The position numbers were made by a program, and so were the translations under genes. The notes beneath the pieces were generated by a model. The model searched no databases, had not been told where the DNA came from, and saw nothing but the letters and a program-made list of their open reading frames with translations. A stretch of 64,000 nt of DNA from Ipomoea triloba (Eukaryota; Streptophyta; Magnoliopsida; Solanales; Convolvulaceae), in assembly GCF_003576645.1 (NCBI RefSeq), contig NC_044930.1, positions 26,668,748 to 26,732,747 of the forward strand, written 5' to 3'. Positions 11,805 through 23,474 of the stretch are shown piece by piece. Positions within the stretch are counted from its first letter, which is position 1; each line of letters starts with the position of its first letter.

Positions 11805-14800
11805 TGGCGCATGCAAATTTTGGATGCCCAGTTTAGATACAAACCATTGAAACATAGAGGTAGGCAGAGCTTTGGTGAACCCGTCTGCAGCTTGGGATGT
11901 CGAGGTGACAGATAGAAGCTTGATGAGGCCTTGACTGACTTTCTCTCGCATAACATGACAGTCTATGTCTATATGCTTGGTCCTCTCGTGAAACACGTGG
12001 TTTTCAGCAATTGCGATGGCAGATTTACTATCGCAAAACACCACTGCAGGTTTGCTAGGCTTAGCTTGCAGGTCGTGAAGAAGCAGGTTGAGCCATTGTA
12101 ATTCACAGACTGTGGCGGCCAGGGCACGATACTCAGCTTCGGATGATGAACGAGAAACCGTAGCCTGCTTCTTTGAGCGCCATGAGATAAGGGAGGATCC
12201 AAGGAAGACACAGAAGCCAGTGACAGACTTTCGTGTCTCCGAACAAGATGCCCAGTCTGAATCAGAAAATGCGTTGAGTTGTAGAGCACCATTCTTGGGA
12301 TAGAACAAGCCCTGACCAGGGGCTTTCTTTATGTACCGGAGGACCCTGTGTGCAGCAGTTAAATGTTCATCAGTTGGAGTGTCAACGAACTGACTGAGTT
12401 GCTGTACCGCATATGCAATATCAGGCCTTGTAGCGGTGAGATATAGCAATCTTCCAATCAGCCGTCTGTAGCTACTGATATCAGCCAGAGCAGTGCCTTC
12501 TTCTTTGCTTAGTTGATGACCTGGAACCATCGGAGTATTCACCGGCTTGCAATTTATGAAACCAGACTCATTCAGAATATCTAAGGCATACTTTCGTTGG
12601 CAGAGGTTCAGTCCTGAGTCCCCAACATGTGCCTCAATTCCCAGAAAGAAACCCAAGCTGCCCAGATCTTTGATTTTGAAAGTATCATCAAGAAATGCCT
12701 TGAGTATTTGTATTTGATGTAGATTGGGACTTCCAACTAGGATGTCATCAACATATATGAGAATTGCAATGAAATCCTTACCACTTCCTTTGGTGAGTAA
12801 TGAAGGGTCTGATTTCGATTGTTCGAATCCTCTACTGGCCAACGCACTGTTTTACTTCGCGTTCCACTGTCGGCTAGCTTGTTTCAGCCCATATAAGGAT
12901 CGGAGAAGTTTGCAAGCTTGCCTTGGTTTCTGACCTTGAAAACCCGGTGGTAAAACCATGTAGACTTCTTCGTCCAAATCCCCATGTAGGAACGCGTTAT
13001 TGATGTCAAGTTGGTGAATGAACCAAGCTTTAGAAGAGGCCACATCTAGGAATGTTCTTATGGTTGTGATTCGTGCAACTGGTGAGAAAGTTTCAATGTA
13101 GTCAATTCCAAGTTGTTGTGTGTAGCCTTTGGCTACCAATCTAGCTTTATGTCTCTCCACTGATCCGTCAGCCTTGAGCTTAACCTTGTACACCCATTTG
13201 CAACCTATGGGTGTTTTGCCGGGAGGTAGATCAACCAGTGTCCATGTGTTGTTATCTTGCAAGGCCTTGATCTCGGCTGCCATGGCATTCCTCCAACATT
13301 CATATTTGATTGCTTGGTTATATGATTTTGGCTCATCAACATTAGTCACAGCCATAGAGAATGTCCTGTGATTTGGAGGCAAAGTGTCATATGAAACAAC
13401 TTTAGACAAGGTGTGAGGAGACGAGCCTGCTGTTGTAACAGATTCACAATAATAGTCCTGCAATCGGCTGGGAACTCGATAGTTTCTCTTGGGCCTAGTA
13501 ACAGGAATTGCAGGAGGCTCACTTGACTGATCAGTGGGTATTTGTGGCATGGGACTGCCCTCTTGAGGGTGATCATTCATGCTGCCTGACTCACATACTG
13601 GTTGTTCATCATTATGCTGTGGAGTGATGTCCAAGGAGTCTGGTGGCTCAATGTTTATAGAAATAGGGATGTTGGGAAGAGACGGCTCACACACTGATTG
13701 ATCATGTTGTAGATTATCCTTGTCTTTCATGGGAAATTGGTTCTCATAGAACTTGACATCTCTTGATATGAATATAGAGCCATCATCCATATCATATAAT
13801 AAATGCCCTTTAATACCAGCTGGAACTCCAATATACATACACTTCCTTCCTCTGGGAGCCATTTTATTCCTTGCATGAGGTAGTGTAGCAGCAAAACACA
13901 AGCATCCAAAGACTTTAAGTCCACTGATGTCCGGAGTGTTACCATACAACTTTTGATAAGGGCTCGACCATTCAATCACAGGAGAGGGTAACCTGTTAAT
14001 CAAGAATACTGCATGCATTACGCAATGACCCCAAAACTCTAAGGGGAGGTGGGCTTGGAATCGAAGAGATCGAGCAACGTTCAGAATATGCTGGTGTTTC
14101 CTTTTGACTATGGCATTCTGTTGTGGCGTGTTAACGCAAGATCTTTGATGGATTATGCCTTTTTCTGCAAAGAACTCGTCCATTTTGAATTCTGGACCAT
14201 TGTCACTTCGGATGGTTTTGATCAATACTCCAAATTGTGTAAATACAAAGGCATGAAAATTTCTTACAAATCTCCTTGTTTCAGATTTATCCTTCATTAA
14301 GTGTATCCATGTGTATCTGGAGTGATCATCCACTATGGTAAGAAAGTAGTATTCACCCTTTAAAGAGGAAACAGGGAATGGTCCCCAAATATCAATGTGC
14401 AACAAATCGAAACAAGCATTAGAGTGTGAAACACTTAAAGGAAACGGTAATCGTTTATGTTTGGCCATATGGAATACATCACAGGCTATATCTGTGTTAT
14501 TGGAAGCATCAATATTACTAAAAAGGTGGAGCTTATTAGTTGGGAAATGCCCCGACCTTTGGTGCCAAACATCAGCACTGGTGCACAGCATGTTAAGGGG
14601 TTTGTCTTGTGTTCTCTGAGAATCCAGTAAGTACAGTCCTCTATCCTCTCTAGCTGTACCAACTATCGCTCCACTGTTCTCCTGAATTAAACATTGTCCG
14701 GGAATGAAAATCAGTTTATAAGAAGAATCTTGAATTAGTTTGCTCACGAAGATAATATTGAACTGGAAATCTGGAATGTGCATAGCATTTCTCAGCCACA

Positions 14801-14892
14801 AGTTATTGCTGAGTTTGACATCCCCTACATTCTGGATAGAAATGCGTTGTCCAGTGGGTAAATTCACTTCAACCTCATTAACATTGTGATGA

Positions 14893-15018
14893 TTGATGAG
14901 GAAGTCCATGGAACACACTATGTGGTTCGTAGCATTGATGAGGAAGTCCATGGAACACACTATGTGGTTCGTAGCACCTGAGAGGAAGTCCATGGAACAC
15001 ACTATGTGGTTCGTAGCA
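14893..15018 (-). repeat. three 42-bp tandem copies over the protease motif
   Basis: A 36-bp core (GGAAGTCCATGGAACACACT and onward) recurs three times at an exact 42-bp offset; the six linker bases vary. In the protein the [13 protein letters not shown] segment following the protease Asp is present three times, in frame. Confidence 0.95.
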
Positions 15019-15036
15019 CCTGAATCAAGAATCCAC

Positions 15037-15120
15037 GTAGAAGAGCATAAGGCAATAGAATTAATATTAAGTAGAGAGGTAGAAGAGCATAAGGCAATAG
15101 AATTAATATTAAGTAGAGAG
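15037..15120 (-). repeat. two 42-bp tandem copies in copia pol
   Basis: GTAGAAGAGCATAAGGCAAT and onward, twice at a 42-bp offset with no mismatch seen. Gives [13 protein letters not shown] twice in the protein, just before the protease motif. Confidence 0.95.
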
Positions 15121-16360
15121 CACTTGCCTTCCTCATTTGTCTGCTGTTCATCAAACTTTGGTGATAAGGAAACTGCAGCAGTAGTGCTTGAGGCATATGA
15201 ACCAGATGCCTTCCCATTTTGTAGAATTGAAATAATTCTGCTCAATTGTTCAGAGGTGACTCCCAAATCCCCTGCATTATCCGTCATTGATGTATTTGCC
15301 TGCTGTTTGCCTTTGTTTTTATATCCTTGCACCTAACCGGGAGGATATCCGTGTTTCTTATAACACTTCTCCACGGTGTGTCCATTCATGCCACAATATG
15401 AACATTTCAGTCTCACACTCAAATTATTCCGTCTGTTATTGAAAGCATTTACTGTCGCAGCAGCAATCTCATTGTTATCAAGGCTTTGAACAGCATTGGT
15501 GTGATTAACAGAATTAGACTGAATGATATCCAGGTTTCCTAGATTTAGATTGGTAAGGCTGATCTGTTTTTCCATTTTCTCGGCTATTACAAAAACTTTA
15601 TAAACCTCAGGAAGGGGATCCATTACAAGAACATTCTGTTTCAAGGTAGTGTAGTCATCATTAAGACCTTGTAGGAAGCGTATTACCTTATCAATTTCTT
15701 TTTCTTCTCTGATCGCGTCAACTAGATCACAAGAGCAACGTGGATTACATTTGCATAGGGGAAGAGGCCTCAAGGTGTTCATTTCTTCCCACAGTGTTCG
15801 GCTCTTGGTGTAGTAATCATTGACGGACATCGATCCTTGCTTCAAGCCATAGATGTCGGTCTATAGGATCGAAATGCGTTGAGCATCACGTTGAGCGAAC
15901 CTCCTCCTTAGGTCCTCCCATATGTCTTTAGCGTGCTCAAAATGCATCACGCTTTGCGCAATTGAGGGATGCAGTGACTTGAAGATCCAGGAGCATATGA
16001 TCAAGTTGCATCGTCTCCATGCGTTATACTGATTTTGACCTATGTTCGGCGGTGTGATTGTTCCGTTCACCAAGCTCCACTTGTTCTTCACTTCAAGTGC
16101 GATCCGCATGGATACGGACCACGTATTGTAGTTTGAGCTCCCGTTGAGCGGCGGACTCACTAGAATGGTGCAAGGATTGTCATTCGCGCCCAAGATAAGA
16201 GGATTCTCCTCTTCTTCTTCATCACAGACTCTCTGTGACTGAGAATTCTGATTCCGCTGCGGAATTGTTTCTGGAAACGCACGGATCGGCGATCGTGTGG
16301 TTGGTGTGGCGTTGCCGACTCCAGAGACGGCGGCTGCATAAGTGGTGCGGCGTGGTGCGG

Positions 16361-16372
16361 CGTCTGATACCA
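16361..16372 (-). other. primer-binding site (tRNA-iMet type)
   Basis: On minus, TGGTATCAGACG follows the 5' LTR after three bases and matches the TGGTATCAGA complementary to the 3' end of initiator tRNA-Met used by most plant copia elements. The first gag ATG overlaps it. Confidence 0.85.
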
Positions 16373-16375
16373 TAT

Positions 16376-16580
16376 TGGAATAGCGCTACATGCATACTAC
16401 GAGAGAGAGAGAGGGAAAACAGAGAGCTATCATTGATGGTAGTGTTTGTTACATTCTGCATGACGGGAGCATTTGTTTATATACTGGGAATGAAGGTAAA
16501 GGTGGCGGTTACAACAACTTCAAGAAGCGTGAATTGGCGTTAATGCCCTTCTTCTAAACTGCCTTTCATACCCTCTAATA
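16376..16580 (-). repeat. 5' LTR of the copia element
   Basis: 205 bp, matching the 3' LTR at every position I compared. Contains the usual promoter in these elements, though no convincing TATA box stands out. Confidence 0.9.
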
Positions 16581-17250
16581 GTGTTTGGAGAAGGAGTCTC
16601 ATCTACGAGAGTAGAGTTACTCCTTAGCCTAGCCTAGCACATTTCCCTCTCACCTTTGAGAAAAGGGAGAAGTGGAAGATAAGAGGCACATAACGTGTTT
16701 GACAAAATGCCTCTCCTAGCCTAGTGATCACAAGGATGACATTACGGCCTAAGGAGTGAGTCCATTGACCACGAGAGTGGCGGTGGTGTTGGTGAGCTTG
16801 TCTCATTTTCATTATCTAAGTGTTGCTAGCCTAATATCTTAGGAAATCAAGGATACCTATATGAGTTGCAAGATCCAAATCCTCTTTTCCACTTGATTGT
16901 TTCCAATGTTTGTTCCTTGTTTTCATGATGTTTCATGCGCATACCTTACTATGTTTGGGTTAGCTTTCAAACACTAAACACTCTTGTGCTTAATCCCCTT
17001 ACCGCTCAAATTCCCTCCTTGCCGTCCTTTGAGAACGATACTCGGGAACTTCTTCCCGTTTTACCACCTCTTTCTTTCCATCCACCACGAAAACTACAAC
17101 CCATCACCTAGCTACTACTTTAATCAGCATTGTTCACCATTTTGTTCTCTTCTTTTGGGCAACCATGATTTTTATTCTTTTTGTCAAAATCTCACCAATA
17201 AAATAAATTCCTCTTGAGTCAAAATATTCCCAATAAAATAGTCTCCTGGG
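16581..17250. other. possible remnant of another LTR retrotransposon
   Basis: No gene. The CCTTGCCGTCCTTTGAGAAC and GATACTCGGGAACTTC stretch (about 17018-17055) resembles the conserved sequence found near the LTR/leader boundary of some plant LTR elements. No terminal repeats or coding domains confirm it. Confidence 0.3.
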
Positions 17251-17893
17251 GCCAAGGTACCATCAACGTACGTGAATGGGAGAAATTGGCATGAGTTATT
17301 ATCTGGATACAAGCCTATTAAAGCAATATATTATATTGAAAAGAAGTTTAATGTGTTACTTAGTGTGAAATATTGGAGCAAGTCTAGTAATTATTAGTTT
17401 TATTCTAAAAAATATTCTAATTTTTTTAACAAATTAAAAAGACATCATATACAAGTATGTAGTCAAGTTAATCACAACAAATACTCTTTAATTAAACCAA
17501 AAAAAAAGAAATCATCTACTAACAATTTTATATTAAAATAAATTAAGTATTCTTAATATAATTTTGGCCATGGGTGAGTCAGTAAGTTAATTTATTTTTT
17601 GTTGAAAGTGGCAAGTCTATAATGACCTTACTAATCCTGACAAAAAGTAATTAAAGAGTTATGCAATGAAATTATATAATGTATTGATTTATAGATTTTC
17701 TTTAATTTATATACATAATTATTTATTAACTCTAATTAATTTGACACGATTATTGACACAAAAGATATGTATTCATAATAATAGTTAGCGCAAGTTAAGC
17801 GCAAACGCTCATTAACGCCTAACTCACCTAAATTACTTAATAGTGACAAACGCAACCAATTAAGCCTAATTGATAGCCTAGATAGGCAACCTA
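17251..17893. other. intergenic, nothing recognised
   Basis: AT-rich sequence; no repeats, domains or open frame of note. Confidence 0.4.
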
Positions 17894-18148
17894 GGCAAAT
17901 TATTGTGTGGACCATGGTCCACATAGCTGTGTGGACTATGAATATAAGGTACATTTTTATTATACTAAAATTATATTATTTTTGTACTGAAGGTACATTA
18001 TTTCATAGTATGTATAAAATAATGTATTTTCAGTACTTAAATAATGTATTTTATGTACAAAAATAATGTACTCTTAGTGTATTAAAAATGTACTTTTTAT
18101 TTATGGTCTACACAGCTCTGTAGACCATGGTCCATTGAATAATGATTG
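17894..18148. mobile_element. MULE-type MITE, 255 bp, with 9-bp target duplication
   Basis: Inverted ends: left contains TGTGGACCATGGTCCACATA and GCTGTGTGGACTATGAA; right, read in reverse, contains AATGGACCATGGTCTACAGA and GCTGTGTAGACCATAA. The identical 9-mer GGCAACCTA borders both sides (17885-17893 and 18149-18157), as expected for Mutator-type insertion. The interior is a foldback of GTACATTATTT words. No coding capacity. Confidence 0.75.
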
Positions 18149-18920
18149 GGCAACCTAAACTTATAACAAACATCTCGGATTCAAGGATCAATAGCATTAG
18201 GTTCTGTGAGTTCTTAACTAACACAATTAACATTTCTAGAACAGGCGAACATTCAATTTGTACCTATATTTTTCTAGATGATTCGTTAACACCTAATTAC
18301 TACTGAAATAAAATTCTAGTCAAACGAGCAATAAATCATATAACAATGAATCACAAGAATAACTAATAAGTATACATCCAGATTAATTAAACTCATGAAT
18401 TCAATAGAAATTAAACCACAAAAATATAAAATACTATAACAAATAAATAATTAAGTTTAAAGTCTCACAAATCCAATCATAGAGTTTTAACTTGGAGTTG
18501 GAAATCAAGAACTCTAACTATTCATAATAAGGAAATTGACAAAAAAAAATAAAAAATTAAGAATTAGAGGAATTGGAATATGAATTTAGAAAAGAAAACT
18601 GGTCGGGAGGATAACCCGAACGGTTCCGTTATGTCGTCTGCTTCTCCTCCCAGCCGTCTTTTTTTTATTACTGCCGTTTCTTATTCTGTCGTCTGCCCTT
18701 TTCTTTTATTTTCTTTATAGCATAAATATTTGACCTGGCCCCACGCTTTGATCTGCCAAATTGGAGTCCAATATTATATTAGCTGAACTTATTTGTTTGA
18801 GTACTCAAACATTGACCGGATGATTGATTGGAAGAAATGATTTAAGTGAAAAAATAATTATAATTTGGTTAGAAAAGAAGTGATTTAAAGACTAAAATGC
18901 TCTTATGTAATAATAGTAAA
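18149..18920. other. intergenic, no gene
   Basis: AT-rich; a more GC-rich stretch at 18600-18720 has no recognisable product. Confidence 0.4.
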
Positions 18921-19010
18921 GGGCAAATATGTCATCGAGTTTGGATTGAACCTGTGACCTCTCACTTGGAAGGGCCACAGCTATGCCGCTTCACCACGAA
19001 TTAAGGGTTA
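18921..19010 (-). mobile_element. tRNA-like SINE fragment
   Basis: On minus, TGGTGAAGCGGC (A-box-like) is followed about 30 bases later by GGTTCAATCC (B-box-like), the spacing of a tRNA-derived promoter. No poly-A tail or target duplication was found, so this is a tentative SINE remnant. A true tRNA gene is unlikely because no acceptor stem was found. Confidence 0.35.
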
Positions 19011-19827
19011 ATAAAAAACAATTTTTTTTAAAAATCATATTACAACACTAATTCTACCACCAGAATGGAAAAATTAACATGATGAGTTTGGTTATACAAT
19101 ATACATGCATTTAGTGGGGTCACTTAATTTCCGAAGTCCACAGTCCTGCATTTTACTAAATGTTATTGACAAGGCAGATCCAAAAATGAATTAAAAAATG
19201 TTAATAATAAAATATCGAATATCGATAATATGGTTCAAATACAAAGTACATTATAAGTTACAATATAATGCTTGTAATTATAAGATAGTTAAGGCGGAGT
19301 CAGAAATATAATTTAGTAAGGCGAAATTTTAAACCATTTTGAAATGCCACAAAAATATTATTTATGACAAAATATTCTATTTATATTATATATATAAATA
19401 TCTTTCTTTTAATTAGATCAACTTTAAGTTTTTTTCTTTTTAAACTAATTCAATTATGATGAATTATAATATAAACTTGTAGATTACATTGCTAAATGAT
19501 TCATAGAAAAAGAATTTTAAAGGTAATTTGTCATGACTAAATCAAAAAATAAAAAAGCTAAAATAAAGTTTCTTCTCTCTCGTGGAGGTTTGAAAAGGAA
19601 AATAAAGTAAAATGATATTGGTTCTGTTTGGCAGAATTTATTTAGAAGCTTATAACTTATTTTAAATAACTAATAAGCTATAAGCTCTGTTTGGTAGTGT
19701 CTCCAAAATAAGTTAACTTCTTTTTCATCTTTATCTTTATTATTTTAAATAAATGACATACTTTATCCCTCTCAATTAATAATATGTAAGTATTTTATTA
19801 ATATTTTTTAAAGATTATTATCTTATG

Positions 19828-19893
<66 letters not shown>

Positions 19894-20900
19894 AATAAAC
19901 TAAGCTACTTTAATGTTTTTTAAAAAAAGAAATAAACAAAGCTACTTAAACATTTGTTGATTTGTATATACATTATATTTTTATATATAAGTTAATAATA
20001 TTATATTCCACCCCTGGTTATTGACAAGCTAACAAGATGACATAAGGCATAATAAGTTCAACATGTACTTTTGGAACAATTTTTAGGCTGTGGAAATCAA
20101 GAAAACCTCTTTCTTTCTTCCTAAGGATTAATAACATTATGTTGCCAACTTGCAAGGTAGTTTAGTTAATCACAAAGGTAAAATTTAGAAACAATGTCTT
20201 AGGATTGAATATCACTAGTGGTAGTGTAGAAGCGAATTTTCAAAGTGAGAGGGCACGGGGCACGGGCGTGCTTGAGATTGATAGTTTAGTTTAGAAGCGA
20301 ATTATGTTGCCAACTTGCAAGGTAATTTAGTTAATAACTTCTGTGTTCAGCTGAATTACCATGATTTACATCTTTCCAATGTTTTATCGATTCGGGGCAT
20401 GGGGCGTACTTGAGATTGAGAATTCAACCTTTTTGAAAACAACGATTAATATTATTATATTCCGGCCATTTCTGTTATCTCCAATGCATTCGTTGTACAT
20501 AAATTCCAGTGCATTTCACATCAATATTATGCAATGTTGATGCTCTATTTAAATTATGTTTAAAGTTTAATTTAAATATTTTTGCTTATTTTAATAATCC
20601 TTTTTTAAAAATTGTACTCATATTCTATTTAAATTTTAATTTACTTTTTATACTAATTTTTTATTTTTTTATTTGCTTTCCTAATTTTGATTTAATTTTT
20701 ATATGCTAATGTTTATATTTAGTAATTGTAATCTGTTTATTTTAAGATTCTAAAACTTTGATAAATTTCATATTTTAAAAATTATGTTTATTTGATATTC
20801 TATTTATATTATGTTTAAATTTTAATTTAATTTTTGTTTATGCTAACATTAAAATACTTTAATTTTAATATTTTGTAAAAATGATATTTCATTTATTTAA
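19011..20900 (+). repeat. local duplication, copy 1
   Basis: No gene. 19020-19170 (CATATTACAACACTAATTCT, TACAATATACATGCA, ACTAAATGTTATTGACAAG) and 20480-20840 (ATTATGCAATGTTGATGCTC, AATTTAAATATTT) recur in the same order at 21785-21930 and 21990-22400. A TTTGGCAG...AGCTTATAACTTATTTTAA segment at 19625-19735 is a MITE-like word also seen at 24655 and 32705. Confidence 0.55.
19831..19890. repeat. (TA)n(GA)n microsatellite
   Basis: About 23 bp of TA followed by about 38 bp of GA. Confidence 0.95.
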
Positions 20901-21135
20901 TATGATAATTTTAATTTAATTATTGATGAAAATTTTTTATTAAGAATATAAGTATGGAAGTAAAATTTAAGAATATATAATTTATTGGTAAATGTATCAT
21001 CTTCCCCAATTATTGTAGCACGTGAATGGACAAAATAATTGACATCAGTTTGGTTATACGATATATTTAGTGGAAAATAATCATCTTCCACAGTGACTGT
21101 TCTACCTAACATGTTGACAACAAGCTAATTAAATT

Positions 21136-21138
<3 letters not shown>

Positions 21139-21189
<51 letters not shown>
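21139..21189. repeat. (TA)n microsatellite
   Basis: About 50 bp of TA, directly left of the short MITE at 21190. Confidence 0.95.
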
Positions 21190-21190
<1 letters not shown>

Positions 21191-21358
21191 GGGTAACACT
21201 TTTATGTTAGACCATTTCATGAGTTTCATTCCGTGAGGCGGGCCGAATATTTGATTAATGGGTCAAATATTTGATTAATGGTCGGATTTTTGACCTGAAT
21301 AATTAAAGATTTTACCCGTATCATAAATTGAGACCGGTGAGACAGTCTCACACAAATT
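21190..21358 (+). mobile_element. short diverged MITE of the GTGAGACAGTCTCAC family, copy d
   Basis: Starts GGGTAACACTTTTATGTTAG and ends GTGAGACAGTCTCACACAAA. It keeps the ends of MITE copies a-c but is only about 170 bp long with a different, shorter interior. Confidence 0.55.
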
Positions 21359-21544
21359 TTTGTCATATAGAACATATTTAAGTATAAGTGGATGTTCTAC
21401 CTAAAATATTGCCGACAAGCTAATTAAACAATACATATGATATGACGTATATAATGATAACTGTTCTACCTAAAATGTTGTGGACAAGTTAATTAACAAT
21501 ACGATATGACGTATATAAGGATAAATTTGAAGTTGTAGTCTTCT

Positions 21545-21559
21545 AAGGCTGCGCTGTTC

Positions 21560-21591
<32 letters not shown>

Positions 21592-21599
21592 TGCGCTGT
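21545..21599 (+). mobile_element. poly-A-only retro-insertion with 13-bp target duplication
   Basis: The 13-mer AAGGCTGCGCTGT occurs at 21545-21557 and again at 21587-21599, and between them are TC and an uninterrupted run of about 28 A. The paralogous sequence at 11085-11110 has a single AAGGCTGCGCTGTAGAAATC with no insertion. This is what an extreme 5'-truncated LINE or SINE insertion leaves: only the tail. Confidence 0.6.
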
Positions 21600-22470
21600 A
21601 GAAATCAAGCAAACCCCCTCATTTTTTTTTTTCCAACGATTAATAATATTATACTCAGGCCAAAGATTGACAATTCCAACATGCATGCATTTCACTTTTC
21701 AAGATGAGCTCAAACTACCACTAAAAGCTAGAAATCATCCATGAATTAAGGGTCAATATGATACAATTTTTTTTTATTAAGAAAATGCATATTACAACAA
21801 TAATTCTACCAGGTGAATAAAAAAAAAAAATTGACATGAATTTGATTATACAATATATATTTAATGGGGTCACGTTACTTCCATATTTCATTGTCCCCCT
21901 GTTTTTTAACTAAATGTTATTGACAAGCTAACAAGATGACATAAGGAATAAGTTGAACAACATTTACTCATTCTTTCTTCCAACGATTAATAATATTATA
22001 TATCCAATGCATCAGTTGTACATAATTTTAATGCATTCCACATAAATATTATGCAATGTTGATGCTCTATTTAAATTATGCTTAAATTTTAATTTAAATA
22101 TTTCTGCTAATTTAATTTTTTTAAAAAAGTCTCTTCATATTATATTTAGGTTTTAATTTACTTTTTGTACTAATTTTATATTTTTTTTATTTGCTTTCCT
22201 AATTTTGATTTAATTTTTATGCTAATGTTTACATTTAGTAATTGCAATCTGTTTATTTTAATATTATAAAACATTGATAAATTGCATGTTTTAATAATTA
22301 TGTTTATTTTGATATTCTATTTATATTATGTTTAAATTTTAATTTAATTTTTGTTTATGGTAAATTTAATATACTTTAATTTTAATATATTTATTTTACT
22401 ATTTTTTAATTTTGATATTTTATTTATTTAATATGATAATTTAAAATTAATTATTTCTTCTACTTTTTAT
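21600..22470 (+). repeat. local duplication, copy 2
   Basis: No gene. Carries in order the blocks described for 10731-11588 and for 19011-20900, with many substitutions and indels. Confidence 0.55.
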
Positions 22471-22706
22471 ATTAGAGTAATGTTAGATGGCCTTTCTATT
22501 TTTCTCCTCTAATCCATCCTTCATGATATGACTTTAGTTAATTGGTTACTAAATTCTCTAATTAGTGGTGTTCCAGCCAATTAATAGACATTCAATGAAT
22601 GAAAGTCATGTCATGAGGAAAAATTCATGAGGGGTAAAAAACATTTTCCTTTATACTACTCCATATGCTACTTTTATTTTATCTTTTTCTTTTTTGGTCA
22701 TTTCCA

Positions 22707-22940
22707 AAATAGGTGTATTTTGATCTTTTCATGCTTTAATCATCTCCTCTACCCTTTGTAGTGGTTTTTCCTAATAGATTTTCATCCAATGAAGAGGTCC
22801 GACAAAAGTCATGCATGGTTTTGTAATGTGGCTCACATAGCTTTCGTCGGACCTCTTCAATGGATGAAAATGTGTAAGGAAAACCACTACAAAGGGTCAA
22901 GGAAATGACCAAAGCATGAAAAGACCAAAAATACCCCTAT
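22707..22940 (+). repeat. long foldback (hairpin) of about 95-nt arms
   Basis: Left arm 22707-22803 and right arm 22846-22940 are inverted copies (for example ACCCTTTGTAGTGG at 22751 against CCACTACAAAGGGT ending at 22897; GAAGAGGTCCGAC against GTCGGACCTCTTC), separated by a 42-nt loop. The mismatches are few. It could be a MITE, or a locus able to give a long hairpin RNA. No target duplication was found. Confidence 0.7.
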
Positions 22941-23231
22941 GTTGGACGGCAATTTGACGAAAATTTTAACGGTGGACTAAAAGTGGCAAGGACTAAATAA
23001 GACTAGTCGCAATGTGGCAAAAATTAATGAAGTAGACTAAAATTGACAATGCCCCAATAACAGTAGGACCAAAAATGGAGATGACTCTATATTTATTTAC
23101 TATATGTTTTGCAATGTTACTAAATTTTTGGTATTTTTATTAAAAAAAAAACACGGATTATTCTATAATTCTTTTAATTAATTATCATATTTAATTTTTA
23201 AAATTTAGTATTATCAATATTTTAAATAAAG

Positions 23232-23474
23232 GTTAATAAAGGTTGGGATCGGCAGAAGTTGCATGGGAAAATCCCTGTTGAAATCCTTGAGGAACTAGAA
23301 TACTTCATGATAGATAACTCACCGAATGGGAAATATGAAATATTCTGGGATAAAAATGGCTCGGGGTTGTTTTCTGTGGCATCTGCTTACCAAGTTGCTC
23401 AAGGAGATTCTTACCATGAGAAAGACAAATGTTGGATGGAAATTTGGAAACAGAAGGTACCAAATAAAATTTGT
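23232..23474 (+). pseudogene. LINE ORF2 C-terminal fragment
   Basis: The frame from about 23241 reads GWDRQKLHGKIPVEILEELE, then an IFWDKNGSGLFSVASAYQVA block and a CWMEIWKQKVPNKI block. The W-x-x-x-G-x-FSV-x-SAY and IWK-x-KVPNKI pattern is what precedes the zinc-binding zf-RVT domain of plant LINEs, and the same blocks are visible in the LINE at the window end (HEPSGLFSVSSAYNLA, WKLKVPNRI). The fragment is cut by MITE copy c at 23475. Not a functional gene. Confidence 0.75.

Larger units (their letters stand above)
11733..16373 (-). pseudogene. copia gag-pol polyprotein with three in-frame stops
   Basis: One reading frame with no frameshift runs from ATG 16373 to 11733, about 1,545 codons, interrupted by TAG 15861-15863, TAG 15333-15335 and TAA 12852-12854. 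Order: gag with a central NTWSVSMRIALEVKNKW-type domain; zinc knuckle CSYCGMNGHTVEKC (CX2CX4HX4C); protease motif [13 protein letters not shown]-pre-integrase with WHQRSGH; integrase with [14 protein letters not shown] and SDNGPEF; reverse transcriptase with [22 protein letters not shown] and YVDDILVG; RNase H with DSKSAIAIAENHVFHERTKH. Defects beyond the stops: the integrase catalytic Glu is Lys ([11 protein letters not shown] where family members have VERKH), the HHCC Cys reads Phe (CDVFHMAK), and two regions near the protease are tandemly repeated by 42 bp. The first stop most simply replaces a Gln codon (ISIL-stop-TDIYGL). Confidence 0.92.
11589..16580 (-). mobile_element. Ty1/copia LTR retrotransposon, full length, inactivated
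   Basis: Two 205-bp direct repeats flank a gag-pol region read on minus. On minus the element is LTR (16580-16376), primer-binding site, gag, protease, integrase, reverse transcriptase, RNase H, purine tract, LTR (11793-11589): the copia order with integrase before reverse transcriptase. The LTRs match base for base as far as I can check by eye, which implies recent insertion. Yet the coding region has three in-frame stops and a catalytic substitution. The 5 bp outside the LTRs differ (GATAT on the left, GTGTT on the right), so no target duplication is visible. Confidence 0.95.
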
